DNA of 64,000 nt from Malurus cyaneus samueli (GCA_009741485.1 CM019236.1:40086804-40150803), one strand, 5' to 3'. Positions 51,901 through 64,000 are shown, counted from the first letter of the stretch. Program-made: numbers and translations. Notes: a model not told the origin generated them from the sequence alone.

Positions 51901-54900
51901 CCCTGGTGGTGGATCAGAAGCCAGTTTGGACCCATATGCTCACAACCACCATTACAGCTGTCTGCAAAGAAAGCCAAACCATGTCACAGAGCACTGTTTC
52001 CCAAAAAGCACAGGAAGGTAAAAGACAGAGGATGTGCTTCCCAGAGGCTCGGAGCCTGCTCCTTGTGGCAGACGCTGGGAGGCAGGGAGGGCGTGGTCAG
52101 ACACATGGGGATAGAGCTGGGCAAGAAGCTCTAACTGAGAGAGGCAGTACTCATCAAACAAAACAGAGTGTAAAACCTAGTAAGAGGCATAAATTACTAC
52201 AGACAAAGGCCATTTTTGTAGTGCGGCCAAAAGCAGCTGTGGCACTGCGCCTTTCTCAATCATTAATCCAGGGGAAAGCAGAACAGTACACTTCCTACCC
52301 ATCCTTCAGAGCAGGTTCCTCCTGGCTCACTTCAGCTCCAGCAGCCTTTCCCAGATGCTGGTGCTGGACAGGCATGGCTCTCCTGTCACACTACCTGGAA
52401 TCAGGCACGGGCTGACAGCTGTTCTTCCTTGTCCTATCTCCTTGCCCCATGCCTTCAAGAAAGGCCAAAGGTGACAGAAGACAGCCTTGCTGACACCCAG
52501 GTTGATCTTGCTACACAGACTCCACTTAAGAAAGGGGAAACAAAAAAGTTAACATCAAGATACTCAAAGTAAGAGGCAACGGTCAAACGCAAGAAAGGTA
52601 AATAACCCCACAGCGAATTTAAGGAAAAAAAAGTCCATGCTCTTAATATCTTCAGATGACAAACTTGAAGATCCTGCCATCCCAGAAGTAACTATCCTCC
52701 TTAATGGTTGCCCAGTTGTGTTTTCTGTTTGGTGAAGAGTTTGGGTCCAGAGCCTCCCTGGATCCCTACCACATCTCACATCCAATCAGCCATTGGCCAC
52801 CCCAGGAGACTCTGGTCTTACGAAGCCACCAGCTGCTGGCCAACACTGCTGCAACAGCCAGAGGAGCCCCTACACAAGAGACAGTGAAATACCTTGCAGA
52901 AGAACAGAAGATCTACAGCTATCATCTGCCATTAATAATTTCAGGCATAGTATCAGACAGTCTCATTATTTTTAAAAAAGGGCTTTGTTCAATGTTAAAT
53001 TGTTCAATTTATCAGACCCTTAAAAGGCATCTTATCCAAGCTGAATACATCAACTGATTAGGGTCAACCTCCTTTCCTAAGGCATAGAAAGGTAGCTTTA
53101 TCAGTGCACATTTTATACCCCGAAACTCTTACCACAGTTTTTCACCTAGAACTGATTGTCAATAATCTGTATTTTAACTAGACATTAACCAACATTAAGC
53201 TCTGCCAAACTTGTACCTATTTCTAGCTTTGAAGAAACCCTACTGGTATGCACATAACCCACGTGCACAAACCAACACCACAGCACCTTGTAAAAGAAGG
53301 AGATACCTCTCCATGCCTAAACTCTATTCCACGGTCAGATGTACTGTTGGACATAAATGCAATCTAAACGATATGGAAAATTAAGAGTTTAAAGTGCTAG
53401 ACAAACATACACGCATGACTAAGTACATTTTGTTCTCCAGGTACCCCTCAACAACTAGACTGAAGATTCAGCATGTCTACAGCAAGCATTCTTTCAGGAA
53501 GATGATTAAAAGAGGCTGGGCACCATACTGTCCCTATGATGCAAGTTTTGATGCAGAAAGATTTCTGCACACTTAAAAATTTAGCATCAAATCAAGGAGT
53601 GAATTTAGACCTATCACTAAACAGTGTGCCATCTGTCATTAACAGAAACATTTTCTTAGAATTTTTTCCACCATTCCAAAGCAAACAATAGCCCTGAAAA
53701 AGACTAAACACAAACTATATGTATGTACTGCGTGATTCAAGTTTATCAAGCTACAGAAAGTTAGTTTTAAATTACACCAAAACTTCTGCTTTCAGCCTGC
53801 TTACCTACTAAGTAGTCTGCTGTTAAGACAACGGACCAGCAAACTTCAAGCAACTGTCACATACGGGTGAGTAAAACTGAAGCAGCTTTGTAGCAAAACA
53901 CCACCTACTGCCTGCAAAGTCATTACTAAATTACAGTTCTGTATTAAAATCAGCAACCTGCTCAACATAATTTAAAAATATAGGTAGAAGCAGCATATAA
54001 ATCTTAGGGAAACTACTTAAAGCAGAAGCAAGCTGTGAAAAACACCACCACTAACAGTAACAACAATTCAGAAACATCCCCAATTCATTAGTAGCCTAGT
54101 AACTAATCATAGTGAGATGGTCAGTGTTGGAAAGCATTCCAAAAGCTTACAAAGCCAGATTACATCACCTTACTTTATGGAGACACTCCCTCTACACTGA
54201 AGGTCTGGGCTTAAACCAAGACAGCCCACAGAAAAAGATGCCACCTATTGAGAATGAAAAACTTGGTAAAAAATCTGTGCCTACACAAACAAGATCAACT
54301 ACTAACCTGAATTAAAATCAAAGAGAAACAAAATATGCACCCTGCGCTAAGAAACTGCTGGTGACATTGGAATGCCACATGCTCTTATTAAATTGACCCA
54401 TAGCAGAAGTCAAGGTGCAGAGAGCACTGAAATGTGAGGCAAAGATGTCGGCATTGAAAGGAAGAGGATATTGTGCCTCCAAAACCCATCCTCTGCAATT
54501 CCATCCTAAAACTTGGGGGAGAAGAGAAGCCTGACAACCCATCATCACAGAGATCACAATCTCTTGCTCAAGAGAGAGGCGCAGAATTAAATTATTCCCT
54601 CCTTTGGTAGCTGCCAAAGAACATGACCTACAATTCCACGTAACATAATAAATGAAAGAAAGCAACACTTATGAATATTTTTGTCAGCTGAAAGAAACTG
54701 TCATTTCAGTCAAGTGAGATTCACCCCTAATTTGTTGATGCCATTTTCATGCTCCAACTCACCACAGCACAGATCAACCATGGTTTCACCGACACTCCTC
54801 TTGCTGGCAAAACCAGCTGAGGCAGCTTCTGGCCCCGCAGCAGTACTGCTTTGTCACTGGTGGGGCCACGCCATCAGCAAGCAGCACTGATGTGGTGCAG

Positions 54901-57900
54901 CACAAGGCCTCTAAGCAGCTGCACTACCACTTCTGATAAAGCTGCATGGGAGAAGGAGATGGAGTGGGAATTGGCAGAAGACTGACTGGCTTTCTGGCAC
55001 ATGCAATGGCAATGGTGCGCCAACACTGAGAGGCACAAGCCACCATGAATGCAGTGACCACGTGAAACCCGTAAGCACCACTAATGCCGCTGTATTTGAG
55101 TTGATCATAATGAGCAAGTGGGGACATTAGATATTTGCATATGTATTCATAATAAAGAGTTTTACTGCGCAATTTTCAAGCTACATTAAAACAATAAATA
55201 TAATCATGGAGGAGAAAGAGGCAACTTTGGTTTTGCCATAGTAAAGATGAAACCACAGGCAAATGTGCATTGGGAACAACCACACTGTCCTTCCCAGAAG
55301 GGCTTGCATTCATGCTTCACAGTCTCAAATCCCACTGACTCCTGTTTTAGGTAGGAGGAGTGCAGCATGGACACTGTTACATGCCCAAGGACATGAACAG
55401 GCCAAGTCTCCAGGCCATCACACCATACCATACTCTATGTCCTGGCAGCACCACCATACCATCCCAACTAACCAACCCCAAGTTAGATCCTCACAAGGTC
55501 TTTCTTGTAAACCTGTAGCACCCAAGCACACCAGAGCCACTGCCATACACATGCAGCTCAAAGTTCAGGATCCTTTGCAACATGACAGCCATCTATCCCA
55601 AGCTGCAGGCACTCCTAACACATCCAAACACTGCACCAATTTAACATGGCCTTTCTGCCTGTACACTGTATACTACAGATATCAACTACCAACACAGCAA
55701 TACCATGTAAAAACCTGTAGTAACCTGTCTCGTGGGTTTCATGCGTCTGTAACTAGAACACACACAATAATCATCCCAAGACACTTCTTGCTATAGATAT
55801 GGTAAAATAGACAGCCTGAGTACCACTACTAGTTGAGAAACCACTATCATACCTGAGTAATCTTTGCGCACAAAATAAGCCTCTTCAACGCAGACTGTCT
55901 GGGTAGACACTGCTGATGAAGATGAAGGACAAGTAAAGGTCACAAAGTTAAATACTTGCTTGGGAAACAAACCTCAAAAAACATACAGGTTTAAAAAAAA
56001 AAAACAACCAACCATATTCTTTATTTGCAAAGTACCATGAGATCTCTGAGCTACTATACCTTTACCTCACTTTGTAATTAGGCTCTCTCTAGTGACATGT
56101 GCATGGGATTATAGATTTCTTCACTCCCTGCCCCCCCAATCAAGTTTCAAGTTTGTGGAGCAGATCCAAGGAGCTGGTTTCTATGCATTCCTGAGGGAGA
56201 AAAGGCTATAGAAAAGTCTTTTATTTCTGCATGTATTCCCAGAAGGCTCAACTAATGCAAAAGGAAATGTATCAGGCTTCTTCAATGGGGGGAGGGCAGG
56301 AGGGGATTAACATGTTTCATGGGCAGAGTGTGCAAGCCGGGAGTGTTGAGCATTTCAGTCTGAGCAATTAGATGCAATTCTTTCGTAAACCTTACGGTAA
56401 GATATCTGAAATACCTCTTTCAACAGAAAACCTACTCAAGTAAGCGTTAAAGTAAATTGTGCCGAAAAACTGACTGTATGTCACAAAAAGCTACTGTAAA
56501 GGGGCACACTTGAGACTGCATATGTGCACCTCGTGAACTCAACACTAAAGCACTGCAGCATCGGTGAATTAAGGGTATAAATTCAGGAAGGCATTTGTTT
56601 CATTCCAAGTCAGCAATCGGCATGAACAGTTTCACATAACTGCTACCAATGGTTTCTTCCTCCTAAACTGATTTTGTACATAATCTTTTACAAAGCTTTT
56701 CAAGAACTTACTGAGTATGGATCCAGAAAGATGCATCAAAATTAAAAAAAATAAAAAATAAAATAAAATAAAATAAAAAAAAAACACAAAAAGCATTAAG
56801 AACAGAGCAACTGTTTCCATACTAAACTAAGTATTACAGGAAACTGAATAAAAGGTTATTGCTCCAGGATTATGATTCTGGCTGCTGAGACTATTTCACT
56901 CGCAAAACATATCTACAGGCAACGCACAAAGCAGCTTTTACCCCATCTCACATCTCCAGGGACTCAAATCACGACTCCAGCTACCACATACACTGTCAAC
57001 TGCGGCATTCCCTGAGCCTCAGTTGTTCCCCTCAGGGTTGTTTTATCTTTAAAACGGCCCCCCTTCCACTTGCTTGCAAAAGTAGGATTTAAGGCAGACA
57101 TAAGGCTAAATTTGCTGAAGGTAACACTGCTTTCATTTTTACAGAGGATAGGCAGCAGACCATGCCACTCAGGCTAACATATACTTACCAACATAAAACT
57201 TATTGAATAAGAAGCTTAACTCAAGTTTTACTTCATTTGCTGGTTCAAAAATTCATACTCACCCTGTATTTAAAAACTGTTTGCAGTTTAATATAGCATG
57301 CAACCATTACAGCTGTCTACTCACTCTAAGTAAAAATGAATTCCAGAGTTAATCAGCATTAATATTGGTTACAGTGTAAACAGCCTATGATATTTAACTA
57401 GTACACTCAATAACACAATCACTCATCCTCCTCTTCAACCCTCACATAGAAAAGTAAAAGCAGCAAAATTATTTATTTACTTAAAACCAAATAATCAGGT
57501 TGATAGTTCCAGGACTGTGCTTTTAAATGGTGAACTATTCAGAATTGCATTTACAACATTTAGCAAATCAATGGGAAAAAAAATGAGATTTAGTACTGAA
57601 ATTGCTTAGTCACATCTTTCCCTACAACTCATTTTACAGTATCTGAAGGCTTCCACTTTTGCAAAATACATACTGGATTTAACAGTAAGAATGATAGACA
57701 TTATATAAACTCTCTGTACACAAAGATCAACACTCCAACAGTAACCCATTTACCTCTGAAAAACAAACAAAACATATTACGGCCTAAGCAATATGCAAGC
57801 AATTTAAGAACTTATCATGTTACAGGAGAACATGATATGGAATAGCATGGTAATTCTATTTAATAAGGTACTGAAAAGATCCAGCAGCCAGAAACTGGTG

Positions 57901-57934
57901 ATCAACAACAAAATGCGCAGGCTCTCACAGAGGA
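48990..57934 (+). repeat. Nine-kb tandem duplication, copy 2 (indel-rich)
   Basis: A direct repeat of 39925-48981, shortened by about 110 bases through frequent 1-3-base deletions, many in homopolymers or short repeats. The first 500 bases are the noisiest, with differences every 10-20 bases. Later blocks are nearly perfect. The gradient and the adjoining N gap favour an assembly duplicate (read-derived extension of the contig end) over a real segmental duplication. A real copy should have mostly substitutions. Confidence 0.92.
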
Positions 57935-58189
57935 GAATAATTAGTGCTTGGAAGTAAGATGGCATAGGGATTTGCAATCATTAGAAATAAAATGAGGAGA
58001 GATCAATTTTCTGCATGGGGAAATGAGAGTAGCGGACAAAGCCTGGTACAGAATTTCACTCAGTCATTCCAGAAGTCCATGCTACTCAAGGGCTAAGGTA
58101 ATACATTTAATTTGCTTTTCTTCAAGGAAGCACTGGATTACTTTTTTATCAGGTCATCTTTTCACTTTTAACTGAAGCACACTACTTAC

Positions 58190-58258
58190 CTGCTAAACAC
58201 CCTGTCTCAGGCAAGAGAGGGGGCATTGCAGGACACCAGCTGCTCTAATTGTGGAGTG
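58190..58258 (-). other. Candidate non-coding leader exon (copy A)
   Basis: On the minus strand a strong acceptor (TCAATTTTCTTGTAG) is followed by 69 bases beginning CACTCCACAATTAGAGC and ending GTTTAGCAG, then a near-ideal donor GTAAGTAG. All three frames contain stops, so it would be untranslated. It is on the same strand as SEMA4D and about 53.6 kb upstream of the start codon, a plausible position for a 5' leader exon. Its duplicate is at 58722-58785, 5 bases shorter with both splice signals kept. It may be chance. Confidence 0.4.
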
Positions 58259-58294
58259 CTACAAGAAAATTGATTTTGTGGCTCTGTCTGCAAA

Positions 58295-58335
58295 AAATGT
58301 AAAAGACAGGAACAATTTTCCTCTCTTTTACATTT
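58295..58335. repeat. Hairpin-forming inverted repeat (copy A)
   Basis: AAATGTAAAAGA pairs perfectly with TCTTTTACATTT. After one C-C mismatch, AGGAA pairs with TTCCT around a CAATT loop. The same 41 bases recur unchanged at 58822-58862. It is too short for a typical microRNA precursor unless flanking pairing is added, and I see none. Confidence 0.85.
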
Positions 58336-58444
58336 CTTACATAGCTCTACAATTCAGCCATGCCACAAAGTTGTAGAAGCCATGAAGGATAGAGCACAGC
58401 TGCAGAGGGCATGCACAGCTCTGCAGCAGTCCCTTCTCAGGCAT

Positions 58445-58469
58445 NNNNNNNNNNNNNNNNNNNNNNNNN
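58445..58469. other. Assembly gap of exactly 25 N
   Basis: Twenty-five consecutive Ns flanked on both sides by the same half-kb sequence. Two overlapping contig ends were left unmerged, so the gap is negative in length. As I recall, some long-read gap-filling tools leave a fixed 25-N gap when a gap is overfilled. Confidence 0.97.
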
Positions 58470-58967
58470 GAATAATTAGTGCTTGGAAGTAAGATGGCAT
58501 AGGGATTTGCAATCATTAGAAATAAAATGAGGAGAGATCAATTTTCTGCATGGGGAAATGAGAGTAGCGGACAAAGCCTGGTACAGAATTTCACTCAGTC
58601 ATTCCAGAAGTCCATGCTACTCAAGGGCTAAGGTAATACATTTAATTTGCTTTTCTTCAAGGAAGCACTGGATTACTTTTTTATCAGGTCACTTTTCATT
58701 TAACTGAAGCACACTACTTACCTGCTAAACCTGTCTCAGGCAAGAGAGGGGGCATTGCAGGACACCAGCTGCTCATTGTGGAGTGCTACAAGAAAATTGA
58801 TTTTTGGTCTCTCTGTGCAAAAAATGTAAAAGACAGGAACAATTTTCCTCTCTTTTACATTTCTTAAATAGCTCTACAATTCAGCCATGCCAAAGTTGTA
58901 GAAGCCAGAAGGATAGAGCACAGCTGCAGTGGCATGCACAGCTCTGCTAGCAGTCCCTTCTCAGGCA
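58470..58967 (+). repeat. Half-kb duplication, copy B, right of the N gap
   Basis: A direct repeat of 57935-58444, from GAATAATTAGTGCTTGG to CTTCTCAGGCA, with small indels and a few substitutions (for example GGTCATCTTTTCAC in copy A against GGTCACTTTTCA here). It includes the second copy of the candidate leader exon at 58722-58785. Confidence 0.93.
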
Positions 58968-60685
58968 CAAAACCATCCCAGTCTGCTGTCTACATGTGCA
59001 CAGACTGCACACCATCCCATTGCTCAGAAAGAGTGCTTCATGTGTGTACTCTGAGAGACACAAAGACAAGCAAGGCAGCATCAGGCTTGTGGCTGTTTTG
59101 AATACATTTCTCTACTATTTACCCAAACCAAAACAAAGCACAAAATTAAAAAAACTCACACCACACCAAAAAATAGTAATTCATCATTACAGCACAGATT
59201 CATTATGAATCTGCCCACTTGCCTGGAAGCTAAATCCTAGCATCAGCACATATGTGCTTTGGAAGCAATGTCTTGTGTCAGTACAGAACTCTAGTCGTGA
59301 TCTTTGAATGATTCAAAACCTTTCAAATTTCTCCTGGCTGTATCATAGATTTGAAAAATCCCAGGTAGATTAAAAAAAAAATCTCCGTAACAAAGCCACT
59401 TCCTCTGCATCTGTTCTGCCATGAAACATTGCAATACATCATATTAATTCTTCACTTTGCATGCATAATCACAAATCTCTGGCATATTTTTACTATATTA
59501 ACTGAAAGATTCATGCAATGTAAAGAATGTCTCTTTTAAGTACACATGTTTCATGTTATCCATGGTGTCACACCATTTACTTTTCAATTTCTAGATAAAC
59601 TCCAGTATAGTGCCGTGTAGTTCATAACAGCCAATTATAACACAAAATAAAATACAAGATAAAGTACACTAACAGAATATCAGCTGAAAGTAATGCAAAC
59701 GGAAGACCCCAAACTGCACATGATAATTAAGATCCTTCATAAGAAAACACACGTGAAGAAAAAATTCATTTTAGAACAGTTAAGTGATAGACTGGAAAAT
59801 CAAATAAATGGGAACGTAAGTTTAAGCCTCAAGACACTGTGCATTTTGCATGCATTCCAGACCTCAGAAAACTTTATCTGAAAACCTGACATGGAATCTG
59901 AAACTGTCTGGGACAGTCTGGAGCAAAAGAAAAGCAGCATTATGTCATGTTTTGCCTATGGTAACAACAGAGTTTGGAGAAACTCTCATCCCTCCCGGTA
60001 TCTTGTACAAATTATCATTTGACCAAAGCACTGGTGTCTGTACTGTTACTACTCTGAAGAAGGCACATGGCCTGAAGGGTTACTGAAAATAAACTAGCAG
60101 AACACCTCACTCTGCATATCATCTGCCAAACTGAAGTCAACAGCAAGTGCCCGCACAACTAAGGAAGGCTCTTTTCCTCCTACACCAGTATTTCCCTTCA
60201 CATGATTACAAATTCTCAAGCAGAGCAGGATGACTGATCTAGTGCCTGGTGTCAAAGAGCAACTTTTAATGCAGACTTAAACATACTCCCTTTTCCCAGA
60301 AGCCCTGTATGACTGCAGCCTCTGAGTGCAAGGCTGGTCCGCCTTCAGGAAGTAATAAATCCCCATCACCTAAGAAAGACAGACAAAACAGTTGACACCA
60401 AGCTCAAGCAGCCTCCCTTCTCCATTCTTGACTTCTTCATGAAATATTTAATCTGCTTCTGTCACTCACAAATCCAAATCAAGAAGGCAGATTCCCTAAT
60501 AAGAGCAGTAAACGCTCCTGAGTTTATAACTAGTAACTTCTCAAATCAAAGAAACAGGTATAACTTGTTTTTCCTTCCCTAAGCTCCTCATGCATCCTTG
60601 GAACAACATCTGAACTTCAGGCAAATAGGGCCCTTCAGGATCCTGACCTTCACTAGATTTCCAGACAGAAATTTGTCTACATGAC

Positions 60686-60757
60686 TAATATGTATTATTA
60701 TAATTATTTATAAATATTTTAGTATATATTACATGTTAGGTACTACAATACATATTA
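60686..60757. repeat. AT-rich inverted repeat
   Basis: TAATATGTATT at 60686-60696 is the exact reverse complement of AATACATATTA at 60747-60757. The 50-base loop is itself strongly AT-rich, so the stretch could unwind easily. Confidence 0.75.
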
Positions 60758-61804
60758 ATACAGTGATGTAATTCCTTATATTCATTAGAAAAACTTTGAG
60801 AAGTACAGCCTTCTTTCATTTACTGATGCCTTTAAAGTTTAAAGCAATATTTAATATAAAAGGAAATAACAGTGATGAAAATAGGGCAGTGCACTCATTT
60901 TACTTCGGTCTTTCACGCAAATTTAAGTGCCTTACTTTACTGAGCTTCGTGAAAACATTTGTCCCAGTTGTAAAATTCAAACAGCAAATTTATATGGTCC
61001 ACACAACCTAATTTCATGATCATGAGATGATCACCCAAAGTCCCTTAAAACTTTTTAGAACAAACTTTTTAAAACAAACTTCTTCTTTTAGTCACACTGT
61101 GACTTTCCCAGAGGCCAAACAAAGAATAGTAATTGAGCCACTGCATCGATCCCCAAACCTCTTGATTGTTCGCATCTCTAGTAGGCAACGCAATGGGTGA
61201 CTTTGTCAGCACTATTTCTGCAAACCATTTTAACTGCAAAAACCACTGCTGCACCACTGGCTTCTGCTCTGGCACGCGGTGATACATTCCAAAACGGTCC
61301 TTGGTCATGCTGCTGAAGCAGCCACACTAATGCCAAACATTTGTGATTTTTTTTCAAAAGAGATCGTTCGTTTCACAGCAGTTTTTGTGGACCTTATTTT
61401 ACATTGATGAAGGCTAACAGCAACTATCAGAACAACCACAGCTACTCTGTTCATACAGAAAACAATATGAAACTTTCAACAACATTCTGAACTGCCAAAA
61501 TTGCTAAATTTTACTGCACTATGCTGGTCCACAAAGCAAAGTCACAAAACTGATGGCTGATAATTTCCCTCTCCCATTCACCCTCCCTCACAGCAGATGC
61601 CAACTACTCAGCCACATTTCATTAATAAGAAAAACACGAAGTCAGCTGATACAAACATGGTAATCAGAAACCTCTCATTGTTTTAACCATTTCATTCTTG
61701 ACAGAATGAAAAAGGAAACCTGAACATCATCCATTTCTAATTTGAAACTACACTTCTTCAGCTGATATTTACAGGACAATTCTGCCATTAAAAAGCAGTA
61801 ATTC

Positions 61805-61829
61805 TCATCACACAAAAATTGTGTGATGA
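61805..61829. repeat. Perfect 11-bp inverted repeat with 3-nt loop
   Basis: TCATCACACAA, AAA, TTGTGTGATGA. A clean short hairpin in non-coding sequence. The function is unknown. Confidence 0.9.
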
Positions 61830-63160
61830 AAATTACTTGGCAATTCAAGGTTTTCTGGCTAATAAGAGAAACAATCGCAAAATGTGATTTGTGTAAAGTG
61901 AGAGAAGCAGTGGAAAGGGACACAACTTCGGTGTGAGGATCATGCTCATTTCCACTCATTGCCGCTGGCAACAATTTATGCAGTGACATCTTGGCAGCCC
62001 AGCGGGTCCCTCATGAAGGCTCTGTAACAGCCTATTCCAGTGCTTCTATTCATGGAGTGGGCAGCCCCTGGGCAGGCTGGAGGAGAGGCTACGGCAACAG
62101 CAAGGAGGAGCCGAGTGAGGCTCCCACAGCAGCAGCCAACTGCTGCCAGGTCAGCAGAGGACCTCCTCAGCCACCCCACAGCACTGGCACCTCTGCCCCT
62201 GTCTGCCAGCACCTGTGTAGCTCTGGGGAAAACTAATTACCACATAAGTGACAGGGCCAAAAACAAAGACAAAAGAATAGTCTGTACTGATGTGCATCAA
62301 TAAACAAGTTGCAGAGAGTTATGCAAGACAGTAGCTTAAAAATATTAAAAGGGAAAGGAATAGGAAAAGAGTACAGCGGCCACGAAGACAGAAAATGGTG
62401 AGAGCAAAACACCAATAAAAGTACTCCAGATCCGAAGTATCAGCTTACCATCCCCCAAAGAAAGTTATAGACATGTGCCAGGTTTCAGCCATTCAGGAGA
62501 AAAGCAGGTCTGTATCACAACACATCTCCGACTGATAAATGGGACTTGAGGATGCGCTCAAATCACTCTGAGCACAAAGAAAAGCCACCTGCACCCATGA
62601 AAACAATCCTCATCTCCCAGCAGCCTTGAAAGCCAAACCAAAACCAAGACAAGCCTGCTGTGGCAAACTCTCTGAAGTACCTACCATCGCCAGGCCAAAC
62701 TCTACTTCCCTGCCTGTACCCATCCGGTGCTCACTGAACACTGATCTATGGACACCACCTACTCAGCCATATTCTTCAGGGAAGTCTGCCCTCCTAACAA
62801 AGATGGACCATCTCATGAGAGGTATCCAGTACTTTGTGTGTGCCATGGTCTCATTGTAAATTCTTCCCCATTTTGCACACTACATCATCAGCCTATTTAG
62901 TCTGCTATCTGCCTAACTCCCTAGAAATAAACATATATATACATCTTTTTTTGTCACAGTAGGAGGGAAAAAAGTTTTCAAGATATCAAACTTCAGACAG
63001 CACTGCATGCCCAACCGCCACAAAACAACTGATAAAAGCTCTGAATTTCTCTGAATCTGCTTTTCTGACATTTCTTATAGTTTTGGTCCTCCTTTACTGC
63101 CCATATTTTAAAGAAAAAACTAATTGGGAATTCATGGGTTCAGTGAGACTTTAACTAAAG

Positions 63161-63220
63161 GGTATTAAACATATTAAAACACTATTAAACATATTAAAAC
63201 AAAATTAATGTATTAAAACC
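63161..63220 (+). repeat. 20-bp tandem repeat, three copies
   Basis: Units at 63161, 63181 and 63201 share the core TATTAAACATATTAAAAC. The third has diverged (ATTAATGTATTAAAAC). A short AT-rich minisatellite. Confidence 0.85.
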
Positions 63221-64000
63221 ATATTCAGGAAAATATATATGTTAAATGAGTACCAGGTAAGTTTGTTCTTAAATTCTTAGCTTCTCAAGGTGCTCAGAGA
63301 TTCACCTCTCCATTTATTTTGTTCTTTTTTTAATAGATAAAGCATCAATGCCATCAAAATGTACAGCATCCTGTCAGTATTTAACAGATTCTTGTTATTA
63401 AAGAAAAGAGAACTTTCAGAAACACAAAAGATTATTGCCCTTGTTTTGCATGTATTTCCAAACAACACTCCTAATGATTTTGCATTTGTGGAGCATATTC
63501 TGTTTATTTATTCAAGTGAGCTACAGTGATGCTGATAATCAAGGTACAGTTAAATTTTTAAAATCGCAAAACCGGAAAAAGCAAATCCTAGTTATACAAT
63601 ACAGACCACAAGTTTTAATAAAAAAGCAAATCACTGGAATGATTTAGAAGAAATCCAGAAAAGACTGTAAGCAAGCAACTGATTCGTAGCGAATCTTTAG
63701 GCAAACTGATACTGTGTTCAAGTACCATTCACTTTTGTAAACACATAATATTTTGCATATTACTACAAATATAACAAAGCCTGAGTAAAATAAATCTTAG
63801 GATTCTTGTTATAGTTTTGCACACTCATAATGTGAACAAGGCAGCCAACTGTTCAGCTACAATTTACACAAAATAGCCTCAAAGTATTTTTCATTAATTC
63901 TTCACATTTAAACTACATGGCAATAAAAAAGAAATAACAAAAATACAGTATTAAACAGTATGTCCTGACAACAACAAAAAGAAGAAGTTCAGAACAGGTT

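Larger units (their letters stand above)
57935..58444 (+). repeat. Half-kb duplication, copy A, left of the N gap
   Basis: It begins GAATAATTAGTGCTTGGAAG and ends TCCCTTCTCAGGCAT. The same sequence, about 12 bases shorter and with small indels, restarts immediately after the Ns. It follows copy 2 of the 9-kb duplication directly, so it looks like true genomic sequence reached by extension across the gap. Confidence 0.93.
58968..64000. other. AT-rich non-coding DNA at the right edge
   Basis: No supportable gene. A moderately GC-rich block at 61985-62240 carries open frames on both strands with only a few CpGs. It is neither a CpG island nor recognisable coding sequence. Long inverted repeats and a small tandem repeat are listed separately. 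Confidence 0.55.

Noticed and set aside
61985..62240. GC-rich block with overlapping open frames on both strands, considered as a promoter or first exon
   Set aside because: There are only a few CpGs, no TATA or initiator arrangement I could trust, and no recognisable protein.
1..64000. CRISPR arrays, bacterial operons, tRNA or rRNA genes, defence systems
   Set aside because: No regular spacer-repeat array, no tRNA-like cloverleaf I could support, and the gene structure is clearly that of a vertebrate with introns.

Overview
The window looks like vertebrate nuclear DNA, most likely from a bird. Three small exons spell the start of semaphorin 4D (SEMA4D/CD100) on the minus strand. A degraded CR1 LINE 3' end is present at about 9.75-10.43 kb. 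CR1 is abundant in birds and other sauropsids. The background is AT-rich and CpG-poor, and there is no bacterial-style coding density. Nearly all open frames here are chance frames in introns, many of them with non-ATG starts.

Layout. From 1 to 4.56 kb lie the first three coding exons of SEMA4D (4466-4559, 2121-2266, 884-946, read right to left). Splice sites and phases agree and together give the first 101 residues: signal peptide plus the start of the sema domain. The rest of the gene lies off the left edge. From about 5.27 to 11.1 kb the sequence changes character: CpG rises several-fold, and a CR1 3' end is recognisable only through dense mismatches and indels. I read this as low-accuracy sequence, probably a single long read placed in a gap. 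From about 11.23 to 12.2 kb is an interspersed bird-type repeat with a 44-bp minisatellite and an AATAAA signal. From 12.2 to 39.9 kb is AT-rich non-coding DNA, probably the long 5' introns of SEMA4D, with one plausible small minus-strand exon at 17348-17400.

From about 39.92 to 57.93 kb one 9-kb sequence occurs twice in direct tandem. The second copy is about 110 bp shorter, mainly through scattered small deletions. It is followed by a second, 0.5-kb direct duplication (57935-58444 and 58470-58967) split by exactly 25 Ns. The pattern fits an overfilled assembly gap better than biology. A second plausible leader exon (58190-58258) lies inside this smaller duplication. From 58.97 to 64 kb is again AT-rich non-coding DNA.

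The only confident gene is SEMA4D, encoding a single-pass membrane semaphorin that signals through plexins. No CpG-island promoter is visible, so its transcription start probably lies beyond the right edge, if the 58.2-kb and 17.4-kb candidate exons are its 5' leader. I found no convincing new biological system. The most important observations concern assembly quality, which would mislead anyone reading this window as biology.
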